Assembly (NCBI RefSeq): GCF_018588585.1
Contig: NZ_JAEUFG010000009.1
Location: forward strand, 62,001-126,000
DNA length: 64,000 bases
Reading direction: 5' to 3'
From: Bacillus sp. SM2101
GTDB lineage: Bacteria; Bacillota; Bacilli; Bacillales; SM2101
In this document: positions 1 through 9,689 of the stretch, piece by piece
Position numbering within the stretch: the stretch's first letter is position 1
Layout: the number at the start of each line of letters is the position of its first letter
Position numbers and translations under genes: made by a program
Notes under the pieces: generated by a model
The model's database searches: none
Told to the model about the DNA's origin: nothing
Seen by the model: only the letters and a program-made list of their open reading frames with translations

Positions 1-123
1 TACCTGTATATATTAAAGCATAAAATTGATGTGAAATAAATAGCCATATTAATAATAAGCATGGAATAGTACATTTAATAAAATGAATAACTTGATGTTA
101 ATTTCTTAAGAGGTGATAGGCGT

Positions 124-768
124 GTGAATGCTCGAAAAATCTTTGGAATATTACTAATTCTATCTTTAATGGCTGTAACTTCATGTTCAAAGAAAACAAC
201 AATTGAGGAAAATATCGACTATGTCGCATATATTTCGAAAAAAGAAGATTCAGATTCATCTCATCAGAAAATCTTTAAGGAGCTAAATCTAGGTTGGTTA
301 CTTGATTTTGAACTTGAACTTCCGTATGCAGATCAAAGCTGGGTTAATATTTGGCTTGAAGGATATGAGGATGGAGAAAAGATAAAAGCTTCTCCGTTAA
401 TACAGTTATCCTATGGGAGGGCTCCACGTAATACTTCTACAGGCTCAATGGGGTTTGGTATGATTGAATCCGCAGACCAAGATTTGTTCTTTCTATATTC
501 TCCAGCGACAATGCAGAGACCACAAGCCCTTGAAGTAAATGATTCATATTTTTCTAAAGGTGCTAGTCAATTCTATTATGCTTTTTTAGAAGATACGATT
601 CGATTACAATCGGGCGAAACAAGAGTATTAGCATTCTTCCGGCATAATGATGAAACAATTTTACGCCCCTATGACTACTATACTCAGGCTGGAATTGACG
701 AAATGATCCAAGAAGAGACTTTTGTCATGGTATTAAAAATTAAAGTAGAGAAAGGCATAGATAAGTAA
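124..768 (+). CDS. Putative lipoprotein of unknown function
   Basis: 214-residue protein with a lipoprotein signal: basic N-terminus, hydrophobic stretch and the lipobox VTSC, with the lipidated Cys at residue 21. It should be exported and anchored to the outer face of the membrane. The mature part is acidic and aromatic-rich with no family I recognise. The GTG start at 124 is chosen because it is preceded by AAGAGGTGAT at 108-117. The gene is followed at once by a palindromic hairpin and an intrinsic terminator, so it ends its own transcript. Its promoter is not evident in the 123 bases available upstream. The lipoprotein call is firm; the function is unknown. Confidence 0.8.
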   Translation: MNARKIFGILLILSLMAVTSCSKKTTIEENIDYVAYISKKEDSDSSHQKIFKELNLGWLLDFELELPYADQSWVNIWLEGYEDGEKIKASPLIQLSYGRAPRNTSTGSMGFGMIESADQDLFFLYSPATMQRPQALEVNDSYFSKGASQFYYAFLEDTIRLQSGETRVLAFFRHNDETILRPYDYYTQAGIDEMIQEETFVMVLKIKVEKGIDK

Positions 769-774
769 GAGGCT

Positions 775-845
775 GTCCGATCGGACCTCTAAAAAATAAA
801 GCATTTAATGAAAAATGTTATCTTTTTCATTAAATGCTTTTTCTG
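775..845 (+). terminator. Palindrome plus intrinsic terminator after the lipoprotein gene
   Basis: A 12-nt perfect palindrome (GTCCGATCGGAC, 775-786) lies just after the stop codon. It is followed by an 18-nt stem AAAGCATTTAATGAAAAA (798-815), a 7-nt loop, the exact complement (823-840) and a T run. Confidence 0.85.
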
Positions 846-950
846 TGCAAACTGCTGCTTTCAGGAGGTTGTTGCTAATGCAACATTCCTTCACAAATTT
901 ATGACCGAAATGTAGTTTGGACCTTTACAAGTTCATGTTTAATCATTTTC

Positions 951-2216
951 TTACTTAAATCTTTCGTCAAGTATTCTAGCAAAAAACACTGAAAACTGTG
1001 CTCTATTGACTACACTTTCTGGTTTAAATGTGCCATCACTATATAAGTTAGTGACTTGATTAGCAGCTAATGTATTGATATAGAGGTAATTTGGCTCTGC
1101 CTTATCAACATCAATAATGTCCCCGTTAAAAGTGCCTTGTAAATCATAAGCATTTACTAGAGCAAAGGCCATATCACTTCGTTTCAGTGGATCGAAAGCA
1201 TTGAATCTCTCTCCCTTAGGAAAGATTCCTTCATCAACAACTGCTGCGATTTCTTTGTAATAAATATGATCAGCTGTTATATCTTCAAACCCTGGATTAG
1301 GACGGTTATCCAAGTCAAGATTCAGAGCTCTTACGAACATAAGTGCTGCCTGTCCACGTCTAACCTCATCATCAGGACCAAAGTTACCATTTTGATAGCC
1401 TTTAATAATATTAAAATCTGATAAAAATTGAACTTCCTTTACTGCCCAATGATTTAAAGCTAAGTCTTTAAAATCACTTGTTGTTACCTCAAGGTCATAA
1501 TATCCTTCTGGAGAAGATCCCCACACATCAATAACATATGTTCCTTCGCTTAATTCAGCTTCAAAAAAGCCGCCTTCAGGTGTAGCTAAAGCATAATTGA
1601 TAATATTGTTTTCTTCGTCTAGTAATTTAAAAGTTAAAGAATCATACAAGGTTGCATTAGCGTAAGTTCCTTTTATACCAACTCGTTCCTTTTGAGTGAG
1701 TTGAAATGTGAAGTAGTCATTCTCGTCTGCATAATGAAAACCTTGATAGGTTGTATTTAATGCAATTGGTGTTGCGCTTGCTATTTCATTTGTCCCTAAA
1801 GAGTTTTTGAAATATTTGTCTATCTCAAAATTAATTTGTAAAGTAAATGATTCGACATTTGCAGCTGGATTTTGTTTTGTCGAAACTGCTAAATAATATG
1901 AGCCCTTAGGTAATCCTAAAATCCACGTTGAGGGTGCAGGGTTTGATAGTATTTCTTCTTTATTCTGATCTAGGATTGTATATGTATCTAATATTTCTGT
2001 CTCAGTTAGTAGTTCCAGTATGAATTTTCCATGTTGTTCAATTGAAAATGAATAATAGTATACTGACCCATCTAATTCATGAATCGTTTCAATTTCACTA
2101 TTTAAGTTTATGATTTTTGCATTTTCAATTTTATCAATTTGAGCAAATACACTATTATTCCAAATGAAAGTGGAAATCAAAACGAAAATGAGAGCCATTA
2201 GTATCGATTTGTTCAT
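951..2216 (-). CDS. SLH-domain cell-surface protein
   Basis: 421 residues. A Sec signal peptide ends near FAQ (residue 26). Residues about 30-240 form two beta-rich segments resembling bacterial pre-peptidase C-terminal (PPC) domains. The C-terminal third carries three S-layer homology repeats starting near residues 250 (FKDLALNHWA), 308 (FEDITADHIY) and 365. SLH domains bind pyruvylated secondary cell-wall polymer non-covalently, so the protein should sit on the wall; no catalytic domain is seen. It lies 20 bases downstream of a TetR-family regulator on the same strand, so the two are probably co-transcribed. That is an unusual pairing for a surface protein. SLH and signal-peptide calls are strong; the PPC call is from pattern only. 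Confidence 0.85.
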   Translation of the reverse strand: MNKSILMALIFVLISTFIWNNSVFAQIDKIENAKIINLNSEIETIHELDGSVYYYSFSIEQHGKFILELLTETEILDTYTILDQNKEEILSNPAPSTWILGLPKGSYYLAVSTKQNPAANVESFTLQINFEIDKYFKNSLGTNEIASATPIALNTTYQGFHYADENDYFTFQLTQKERVGIKGTYANATLYDSLTFKLLDEENNIINYALATPEGGFFEAELSEGTYVIDVWGSSPEGYYDLEVTTSDFKDLALNHWAVKEVQFLSDFNIIKGYQNGNFGPDDEVRRGQAALMFVRALNLDLDNRPNPGFEDITADHIYYKEIAAVVDEGIFPKGERFNAFDPLKRSDMAFALVNAYDLQGTFNGDIIDVDKAEPNYLYINTLAANQVTNLYSDGTFKPESVVNRAQFSVFFARILDERFK

Positions 2217-2236
2217 TGCCCGCCTCCTTCATATTT

Positions 2237-2833
2237 TTATTTGCTTCTATAACCGTTTAATAGCAATGAAGACATCATTTCTGCTATTTCTTCTTTTGAA
2301 AGGTGACCGTTAGCATCGTACCATTGATAAGCCCAATTACATGATCCGAAAATCGTTTGAACTGCGATAGACGGTGGGATATCTACGAAATCACCTGATG
2401 ATACAGCATTTTTATATAGTTTAGTAGCATGTTTATAATACAAACGTATATGCTGTAATGAGTTATTAATTAAATCATTTGATAAATTCTTTTTTTCATC
2501 AAAAAACAAACCAATGTCCATTTTGTTTTCCAAGATTAATAAAATATGTTGTTTCACGAGCAGATGAAATTTTTCATGATCCTTTATATCTTCTCTTGCT
2601 AAGGTGATTTTTGCAAAATCAGTAATTTTCCAAGTAACCTTATCAATAATTGAAAAAATAATTTCATCTTTACTTTTAAAATAATGATAAATTGCTGGTC
2701 GAGTCACATTGAGAGCATCAGCTACTTCTTTTAAACTAGTGGTTTTATATCCATTTCGAAAGAATAATTCTTTTGCTACATCTATAATTTTTTCAGGAGT
2801 TACGTCTTTTGATCCTCTTTTCAAATTTCTCAT
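2237..2833 (-). CDS. TetR-family transcriptional regulator
   Basis: 198 residues. The N-terminal helix-turn-helix spans about residues 12-60 (…FRNGYKTTSLKEVADAL…TRPAIYHYFKSKDEI), a classic TetR_N pattern. The C-terminal ligand-binding half is of the type often linked to fatty-acid or acyl-CoA responses. The ATG at 2833 has its Shine-Dalgarno-like AAGAAGG directly abutting it, so the in-frame TTG at 2824 (nine bases later) may be the real start. It is divergent from the nitronate monooxygenase gene, whose leader has a perfect palindrome suited to a TetR dimer. Control of that gene is my inference. The SLH gene follows in the same direction. Confidence 0.88.
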   Translation of the reverse strand: MRNLKRGSKDVTPEKIIDVAKELFFRNGYKTTSLKEVADALNVTRPAIYHYFKSKDEIIFSIIDKVTWKITDFAKITLAREDIKDHEKFHLLVKQHILLILENKMDIGLFFDEKKNLSNDLINNSLQHIRLYYKHATKLYKNAVSSGDFVDIPPSIAVQTIFGSCNWAYQWYDANGHLSKEEIAEMMSSLLLNGYRSK

Positions 2834-3173
2834 CCTTCTTTATAATTTCTATTCTCCGGTGTTTCGTGAAGAACTGTAAAATTTAATAACTTTAAAAGGG
2901 CAATTTACGAAGTAGGCAAGCTTATCCACAACCCATTTGCCCAAAATCTATTGAAAAATACTTTTATTCCTATTGTACATGAGATTACTAAAAATGGGAC
3001 AGAAATTTTCATGGCATTTGTCCAATTTAGCACAATTACGACCTAATTACCATTCGAATATCTCACTGGTCTAATTTTAATTGCAGTGAATAAAAACATT
3101 ATAGATTCTTTAATATGAAGAACTAATAATTGCACAATAATAATAATTGTGTTAATCTTCTGAATAATAAAGA
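2834..3173. other. Intergenic region between divergent genes
   Basis: No convincing gene. A stop-free frame on the plus strand runs 2870-3044 without a usable start or ribosome site; it may be a decayed gene or chance. It includes one perfect DnaA-box sequence (TTATCCACA, 2922-2930), alone and therefore probably incidental. Confidence 0.4.
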
Positions 3174-3195
3174 ATTTACTTACAAGTAAGTAAAT
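3174..3195. promoter_or_regulatory. Palindromic operator, probably for a TetR-family repressor
   Basis: Two perfect 10-nt arms (ATTTACTTAC and its complement) are separated by AA, ending four bases before the AAAGGAG ribosome site of the nitronate monooxygenase gene. The size and spacing suit a TetR-family dimer. The divergent regulator encoded at 2237-2833 is the obvious candidate. Confidence 0.65.
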
Positions 3196-3213
3196 GATAA
3201 AGGAGTGATTAAA

Positions 3214-4179
3214 ATGAAATTACCTAACGAAATTAGCTCACAACTAAAACTACCAGTAATTGGTGCGCCTATGTTTTTAGTTTCTGGACCTGAGTTAGTT
3301 TTAGCACAGTGTAAAGCAGGAATAATTGGATCATTTCCAGCACCTAATGCTCGTACAATTGACATATTAGATAAATGGATGGCTACTATTACGATGGAGT
3401 TAAGTGACTATAAGACTGCAAATCCTAATAAAAAAGTTGCGCCTTGGGCAGCGAACTTAGTTGTTCATTCGACATACGAACGCTTGCATCAAGAATTACA
3501 ATTAATAAAAACATATAAACCACAAATAGTTATAACGGCGCTTGGTAATCCAGCTGCAGTTATTGAAGCTGTTCATTCATATGGAGGTAAAGTTTTTGCG
3601 GATGTTAACTCTATAAAACATGCTAAGAAAGCAGCTTCTCTTAATGTGGATGGACTTGTACTTGTAAGCTCTGGTGCTGGAGGACATACTGGCGCAATAT
3701 CTGGATTCGCTTTTGTTCAAGCGGTTCGTGAATTTTTTGATGGTATTTTAGTACTAGCAGGATCAATTTCTAATGGGAAGGCAATTTTAGCATCACAGGT
3801 TCTTGGAGCTGATCTCGCTTATATGGGGACAAGGTTTATTTCTGCTAGCGAAAGCATGGCGACAGAAGATTATAAGGGCATGTTAGTCTCCTCTTCATGT
3901 GAGGATATAATTTGTACGGACGCATTTACAGGTATCCCTGCAAATATGCTAGCACCTAGTATTAAATTAGCAGGTCTCGATCCAGATAAACTAGCAGCAA
4001 AAGCAAGTGTTGACTTTAATAATCCACAATCTGATAAAAAAGCATGGAAGGATATTTGGTCGTCAGGTCATGGTGTAGGGTCAATTAAAGCTGTTGAATC
4101 AGTAGATACGATTGTAAACAATATGTATAAAGAATATGTCGATGCCCAAAACATCATTTCTGAATTAAGTAAACGATAG
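3214..4179 (+). CDS. Nitronate monooxygenase (2-nitropropane dioxygenase) family
   Basis: 321 residues, FMN-dependent TIM-barrel enzyme oxidising alkyl nitronates such as propionate-3-nitronate. Family features seen: the N-terminal PVIGAPM, the flavin phosphate loop region VSSGAGGHTG, and LAGSISNGKAILASQVLGAD followed by MGTRF. ATG 3214 is chosen over an upstream in-frame GTG at 3205, because that GTG overlaps the ribosome site AAAGGAG (3199-3205). The gene stands alone behind a palindromic operator and ends in a long hairpin terminator. In this family some members act on unknown substrates, so the exact reaction is not certain. Confidence 0.9.
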   Translation: MKLPNEISSQLKLPVIGAPMFLVSGPELVLAQCKAGIIGSFPAPNARTIDILDKWMATITMELSDYKTANPNKKVAPWAANLVVHSTYERLHQELQLIKTYKPQIVITALGNPAAVIEAVHSYGGKVFADVNSIKHAKKAASLNVDGLVLVSSGAGGHTGAISGFAFVQAVREFFDGILVLAGSISNGKAILASQVLGADLAYMGTRFISASESMATEDYKGMLVSSSCEDIICTDAFTGIPANMLAPSIKLAGLDPDKLAAKASVDFNNPQSDKKAWKDIWSSGHGVGSIKAVESVDTIVNNMYKEYVDAQNIISELSKR

Positions 4180-4241
4180 CGAAAGATACTATTATGAAGA
4201 AGGTTTTAAGTACAGAAGAATATTGACAAAGTATATAAATA

Positions 4242-4293
4242 AAAAGGGTATTCCTTAAGTCGTTAATAATCGACTTAAGGAATACCCTTTTTT
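4242..4293. terminator. Bidirectional intrinsic terminator
   Basis: A 21-nt perfect stem (4242-4262 with 4271-4291) and 8-nt loop, with A and T runs on either side. It lies between the nitronate monooxygenase gene and the small minus-strand gene at 4371-4442, and can serve both. Confidence 0.93.
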
Positions 4294-4370
4294 ACGTTTT
4301 ATGAGTATATATATTATAGGTGTTATTAATTTCGTATATAAATCGAATGATAATACATTATGTTTAAGCA

Positions 4371-4442
4371 TTATCTAAGTAAAATAACAATGATAATTAC
4401 AACAACAATAGTAACGATCAAGCTTACCGTATTCTTCGTCAC
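4371..4442 (-). CDS. 23-residue single-pass membrane peptide
   Basis: A short gene too small for usual ORF cut-offs. GTG start at 4442, perfect GGAGGG ribosome site (4450-4455) seven bases upstream, stop TAA at 4371. The product begins with five polar residues (start, TKNT) and continues as an almost unbroken Val/Ile/Leu helix, ending in LLR. It should insert as a single membrane helix with a short polar N-terminus. It ends shortly before a strong bidirectional terminator. Small hydrophobic peptides of this kind are common in Bacillus (sporulation or toxin-like peptides), but I recognise no specific family. Confidence 0.6.
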   Translation of the reverse strand: MTKNTVSLIVTIVVVIIIVILLR

Positions 4443-4588
4443 AATATTTCCCTCCATATTTAAATAAATCATCCACAATCATCAGTCTAAGTTGTAGAAG
4501 TATTATTTAGTGTATGGACATATATTACATTTAATGTATAAAGTATGTATTGTAGATATTCATCCTTTTTTTCGATAGGAGTTATTTT

Positions 4589-4748
4589 AAGGTGGTTTTC
4601 GTATTGATTGTTGCTTTTGTTCTAACGTATTAGCACGTATACAACTAGCGTTCGTGACATCAGGTCTCTCTTAAAATTATGGAGCTCTATTAAAACTCAT
4701 CATAATGCCCATTTTGAAAATAACAATAAAGTTTACGAAAAGTACTTA
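4589..4748 (+). repeat. Dispersed inverted-repeat element, copy 1
   Basis: About 160 bp. Left end AAGGTGGTTTTCGTATTGATTG, followed by TTGCTTTTGTTCT and the core GCACGTATACAACTAGCG. The right end (…AACAATAAAGTTTACGAAAAGTACTT) is the imperfect reverse complement of the left end. It is one of at least ten related copies or fragments in this window. Confidence 0.75.
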
Positions 4749-4998
4749 ATAAAAAGTTAAACAATTATCTGTAAAAAATGCCATTATGAGCTAGTTCTCT
4801 AATTGCTTATTTCAATACGAAGTACATAACAACCATCGTGAAAACAATCTGTTACATGAATTGATTCAAGAAGGATGAGATTCTTGGAATTAAGCATTAA
4901 ATTTTATTTGCTGATTAGAACTTACCATTTGAGAAAGATCCCGTTATCTAATCAGAAGAATAATAAGTTCAACATAATAAACAACTAGGTGGAGAGTA

Positions 4999-5409
4999 AT
5001 GATGAATAATGACAACACGACTCCGATTATTATTTTTGATGGGGTTTGCAATTTATGTAACGGAGCTGTCCAGTTTTTACTAAAGAGAGATAAGACGGAT
5101 GCATTGTGTTTTACTGCTATGCAATCAGAAGCTGCAAAGGAATTGTTAGTCACATATCAAATTCCAACCAATGTTGATAGCTTCGTTTTTATAGATGGGA
5201 ATAACTTTTATTTAAAATCAACTGCAGCACTTCAAGTGTCTAAATATTTGCCGGGTTTATGGAAGGTGTTCTATCTGTGTAGGATCATACCTGTACCAAT
5301 TCGTGATTATGTTTACGATTGGGTAGCAAAAAACCGCTATAAATGGTTTGGGCGTAGAACAGAATGTATGTTACCTACACCAGAAATCAAAAAGAAATTC
5401 CTTAACTAA
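4999..5409 (+). CDS. DCC-family thiol-disulfide oxidoreductase-like protein (YuxK/DUF393)
   Basis: 136 residues. The family's defining motif DGVCNLCN lies near the N-terminus (residues about 12-19), giving the Asp-Cys-Cys signature. The rest matches YuxK-type proteins: AMQSEAAKELL, then a C-terminal YDWVAKNRYKWFGRR segment. The family is predicted to be thioredoxin-like and redox-active, but its physiological role is not established. Two adjacent ATGs (4999 and 5002) follow the ribosome site AGGTGGAG. The second has better spacing, so one residue of the start is uncertain. It is a single gene between a repeat element and a weak hairpin. Confidence 0.88.
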   Translation: MMNNDNTTPIIIFDGVCNLCNGAVQFLLKRDKTDALCFTAMQSEAAKELLVTYQIPTNVDSFVFIDGNNFYLKSTAALQVSKYLPGLWKVFYLCRIIPVPIRDYVYDWVAKNRYKWFGRRTECMLPTPEIKKKFLN

Positions 5410-5424
5410 TTTGATGAACAAATA

Positions 5425-5472
5425 AAAAGACCTCCCCAGAAAAATATGAAAAAAATTTAGGAAGGTCTTAAA
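5425..5472 (+). terminator. Weak imperfect hairpin after the DCC-family gene
   Basis: Arms AAGACCTCC and GGAAGGTCTT pair with one bulge around an A-rich loop. There is no clear T run, so termination is possible rather than shown. Confidence 0.4.
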
Positions 5473-6195
5473 ATGAAAGGAGATGTTATATTATATGCCA
5501 AATATTTTTGTTAGTATGTATCTCTGTCCTAGGGTGTTTATATCAATTTCATGAAGTATGTCAAATAATTTATGAAACGGTTTGATTTAATTAACCGTCA
5601 TACAATGCATGTTTTTTAAAAATGAGTATGAAATCATTACATTTATTTCAAGAATTCCTTGCCTAAAATATGATGAAAAATTGGCTAATTTTTTCGTTAT
5701 GAAAAAGAAAACGTCTGAGAAAATCAGTTGCGACCATTTCAACACCAATCCACAAGGGGGAGGTGCGATTCTTCCTTTTCTACTAGTAGCTGTGTAAACG
5801 TGTTAAAGCACATTGATCATCCAATAGACGGTCATTTTTGGATCATTATGTCTTTTTCCCCCTTATTCTTTTAGATAAAGCCATAAAACTGGCTACGATA
5901 CTATTATAAATGGTACTTTATACATTTATTACTATCCCTTTACCACTCTCTTCGTTTAGCTACTAGCAATCATTTTTTGAACAATTACTGCTTATGCTAT
6001 TTTAGAAATTATTTAAACTTTGAATTGTATCATACTAAAAATGTTCTACTAAACCACAACTATTAACATGAGCCTCAAAGCAATAGAACATATCAGCTGG
6101 TCAATGTTAATTTACTATCTAATAGCGTTTTAGGAAGGGTTCAGTTTAAATAATCGTAGGATATAAACGTATGTTGTCTTCCATATAATTGTAAG
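5473..6195. other. Intergenic region without a convincing gene
   Basis: A 62-codon plus-strand frame (5609-5797) has no good ribosome site at its ATG and no recognisable family. Its end (GGGAILPFLLVAV) follows an internal GGGGGAGGTG. I would not annotate it as a gene. Confidence 0.4.
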
Positions 6196-6200
6196 TAATC

Positions 6201-6230
6201 TTGACAGATTTATTGCGACATGGTTAGATT
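6201..6230 (+). promoter_or_regulatory. Promoter of the biotin locus
   Basis: -35 TTGACA (6201-6206), 18-base spacer, -10 TAGATT (6225-6230). The predicted start point, near 6237, falls just before the BirA-type operator, so bound BirA would block initiation or early elongation. Confidence 0.65.
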
Positions 6231-6242
6231 AAAATAGCTATA

Positions 6243-6271
6243 TGTTAACTTGATTTTAATTTTAGTTAACA
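6243..6271 (+). promoter_or_regulatory. BirA-type biotin operator
   Basis: TGTTAAC (6243-6249) and GTTAACA (6265-6271) are exact inverted half-sites with a 15-base spacer. This matches the architecture known for the BirA operator of Bacillus bio genes. It lies between the predicted transcription start and the bioA ribosome site. Confidence 0.85.
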
Positions 6272-6290
6272 AAAGGGGTGGGTTTTTTTA

Positions 6291-8346
<2,056 letters not shown>

Positions 8347-8619
8347 TCAGTTCAAAATAATCAAGCAAGAAGTAAATTCATTCAATTGTTACGTTTATAG
8401 AAAAGGTTACAAACATTCGACGTACGCGTAAATTACTTAATAAAAAAGGGCAGTTCATTGTTTTTCATACTAAGAAATCAGCACCTATAAATCAAGCGTT
8501 TGTGGCATTTTTCTCATTTGTATAAATTTAATAGTTAATATCCTAATTTAGTCTCAATAGCAATACACTATAAAAATGTTAATTACGATAAAAGATAAGG
8601 GTAAATAGGAGGACATTAT
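8347..8619. other. Gap between bioD and bioB
   Basis: No gene and no terminator seen. I looked for a second BirA operator before bioB and found only unpaired GTTAAT half-sites (near 8531 and 8575), so bioB probably reads through from the bioA promoter or from a weak local one. Confidence 0.4.
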
Positions 8620-9618
8620 ATGGAAAATCTAGTTCATGTTACACAATGGGATAAGTTAGCAGAAAAATCGTTAGCAGGGGAATTAATTACGAGAGACGAG
8701 GCACTAAGTGTACTATCGGCTCCAGATGAAGAACTATTACCTATTTTACAGTCAGCATACAAAGTTAGAAAGCACTTTTACGGTAATAAAGTGAAGTTAA
8801 ATATGATTATTAATGCTAAAAGTGGGTTATGTCCAGAAGATTGTGGTTATTGCTCTCAATCTATTGTTTCTAATGCACCAGTTGAAAAATATACACTTCT
8901 TGATAAGGATACGCTTGTAAGTGGAGCTCGTGAAGCTATGGCACGAAAAGCAGGAACATATTGTATTGTTGCGAGCGGACGTGGTGCAACAGATAAAGAA
9001 GTAGAACAAGTAGTTGCTGCGGTAAAGGAAATTAAGGAAGATATGCCACTAAAGATATGTGCCTGCTTAGGTATTGTTTCTAATGATAAAGTGGACCAAT
9101 TAAAGGAAGCGGGAGTAGACCGTTACAACCATAATTTGAATACTAGTGCTGGGCATCATGAAAAAATAACAACAACTCATACATATGATGATCGAGTTGA
9201 GACCGTGGAAAATGTCAAAAGAGCCGGCATTTCACCATGTTCTGGATGTATTATTGGTATGGGAGAATCACATAATGATTTATATGACATAGCTGTTGAG
9301 CTTCGTAATATTGATGCTGATTCAATTCCAGTTAATTTCTTAAATGCTATTGAAGGAACGCCGCTTGAAAAAATGGATGAACTAAATCCACGCTTTTGTT
9401 TAAAAGTTCTTGCCTTGTTCCGTTTGATAAATCCATCTAAAGAAATAAGAATGTCAGGTGGAAGAGAAATTAATTTACGTTCTCTTCAAGTAATGGGATT
9501 GTATGCAGCGAATTCAATCTTTGTAGGTGATTATCTAACGACAGAAGGGCAGTCAGCAACAATTGATCATCAAATGATCGAAGATCTAGGTTTTGAAATT
9601 GAGGAAGGTTCCTTTTAG
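8620..9618 (+). CDS. bioB: Biotin synthase
   Basis: 332 residues, radical SAM enzyme inserting sulfur into dethiobiotin. The [4Fe-4S] motif CPEDCGYC is at residues 71-78 (Cys 71, 75 and 78). Further family marks are YNHNLNTS, SGCIIGMGES and IPVNFLNAIEGTPLE, with RMSGGREINL near the C-terminus supplying the Arg that ligates the [2Fe-2S] cluster. Start ATG follows ATAGGAGGACATTAT. The end is followed by a small hairpin before bioF, so downstream genes may be partly attenuated. Length matches the family. Confidence 0.96.
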   Translation: MENLVHVTQWDKLAEKSLAGELITRDEALSVLSAPDEELLPILQSAYKVRKHFYGNKVKLNMIINAKSGLCPEDCGYCSQSIVSNAPVEKYTLLDKDTLVSGAREAMARKAGTYCIVASGRGATDKEVEQVVAAVKEIKEDMPLKICACLGIVSNDKVDQLKEAGVDRYNHNLNTSAGHHEKITTTHTYDDRVETVENVKRAGISPCSGCIIGMGESHNDLYDIAVELRNIDADSIPVNFLNAIEGTPLEKMDELNPRFCLKVLALFRLINPSKEIRMSGGREINLRSLQVMGLYAANSIFVGDYLTTEGQSATIDHQMIEDLGFEIEEGSF

Positions 9619-9642
9619 TAGCAATATAGAATATTAGAAAAG

Positions 9643-9680
9643 AAGAGGCGAGCTCAGGTATTCAGAGTAAGCCTCTTTAC
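9643..9680 (+). terminator. Small hairpin between bioB and bioF
   Basis: AAGAGGC (9643-9649) pairs perfectly with GCCTCTT (9671-9677) and is followed only by TAC, so it is at most a weak terminator or an RNA-processing hairpin inside the operon. Confidence 0.4.
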
Positions 9681-9689
9681 GTATATGGT

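Noticed and set aside
2922-2930. Perfect DnaA box TTATCCACA
   Set aside because: A single box without clustering, AT-rich unwinding element or dnaA/dnaN nearby does not support an origin.
2870-3044. 58-codon stop-free plus-strand frame between TetR and nitronate monooxygenase genes
   Set aside because: No usable start codon or ribosome site; this length arises by chance.
5609-5797. 62-codon frame ending in a Gly-rich hydrophobic stretch, possible bacteriocin-like peptide
   Set aside because: No ribosome site at its ATG, no processing or export genes nearby, and no recognisable leader.
8531-8585. Second BirA operator upstream of bioB
   Set aside because: Only unpaired GTTAAT half-sites, not the spaced inverted pair seen before bioA.
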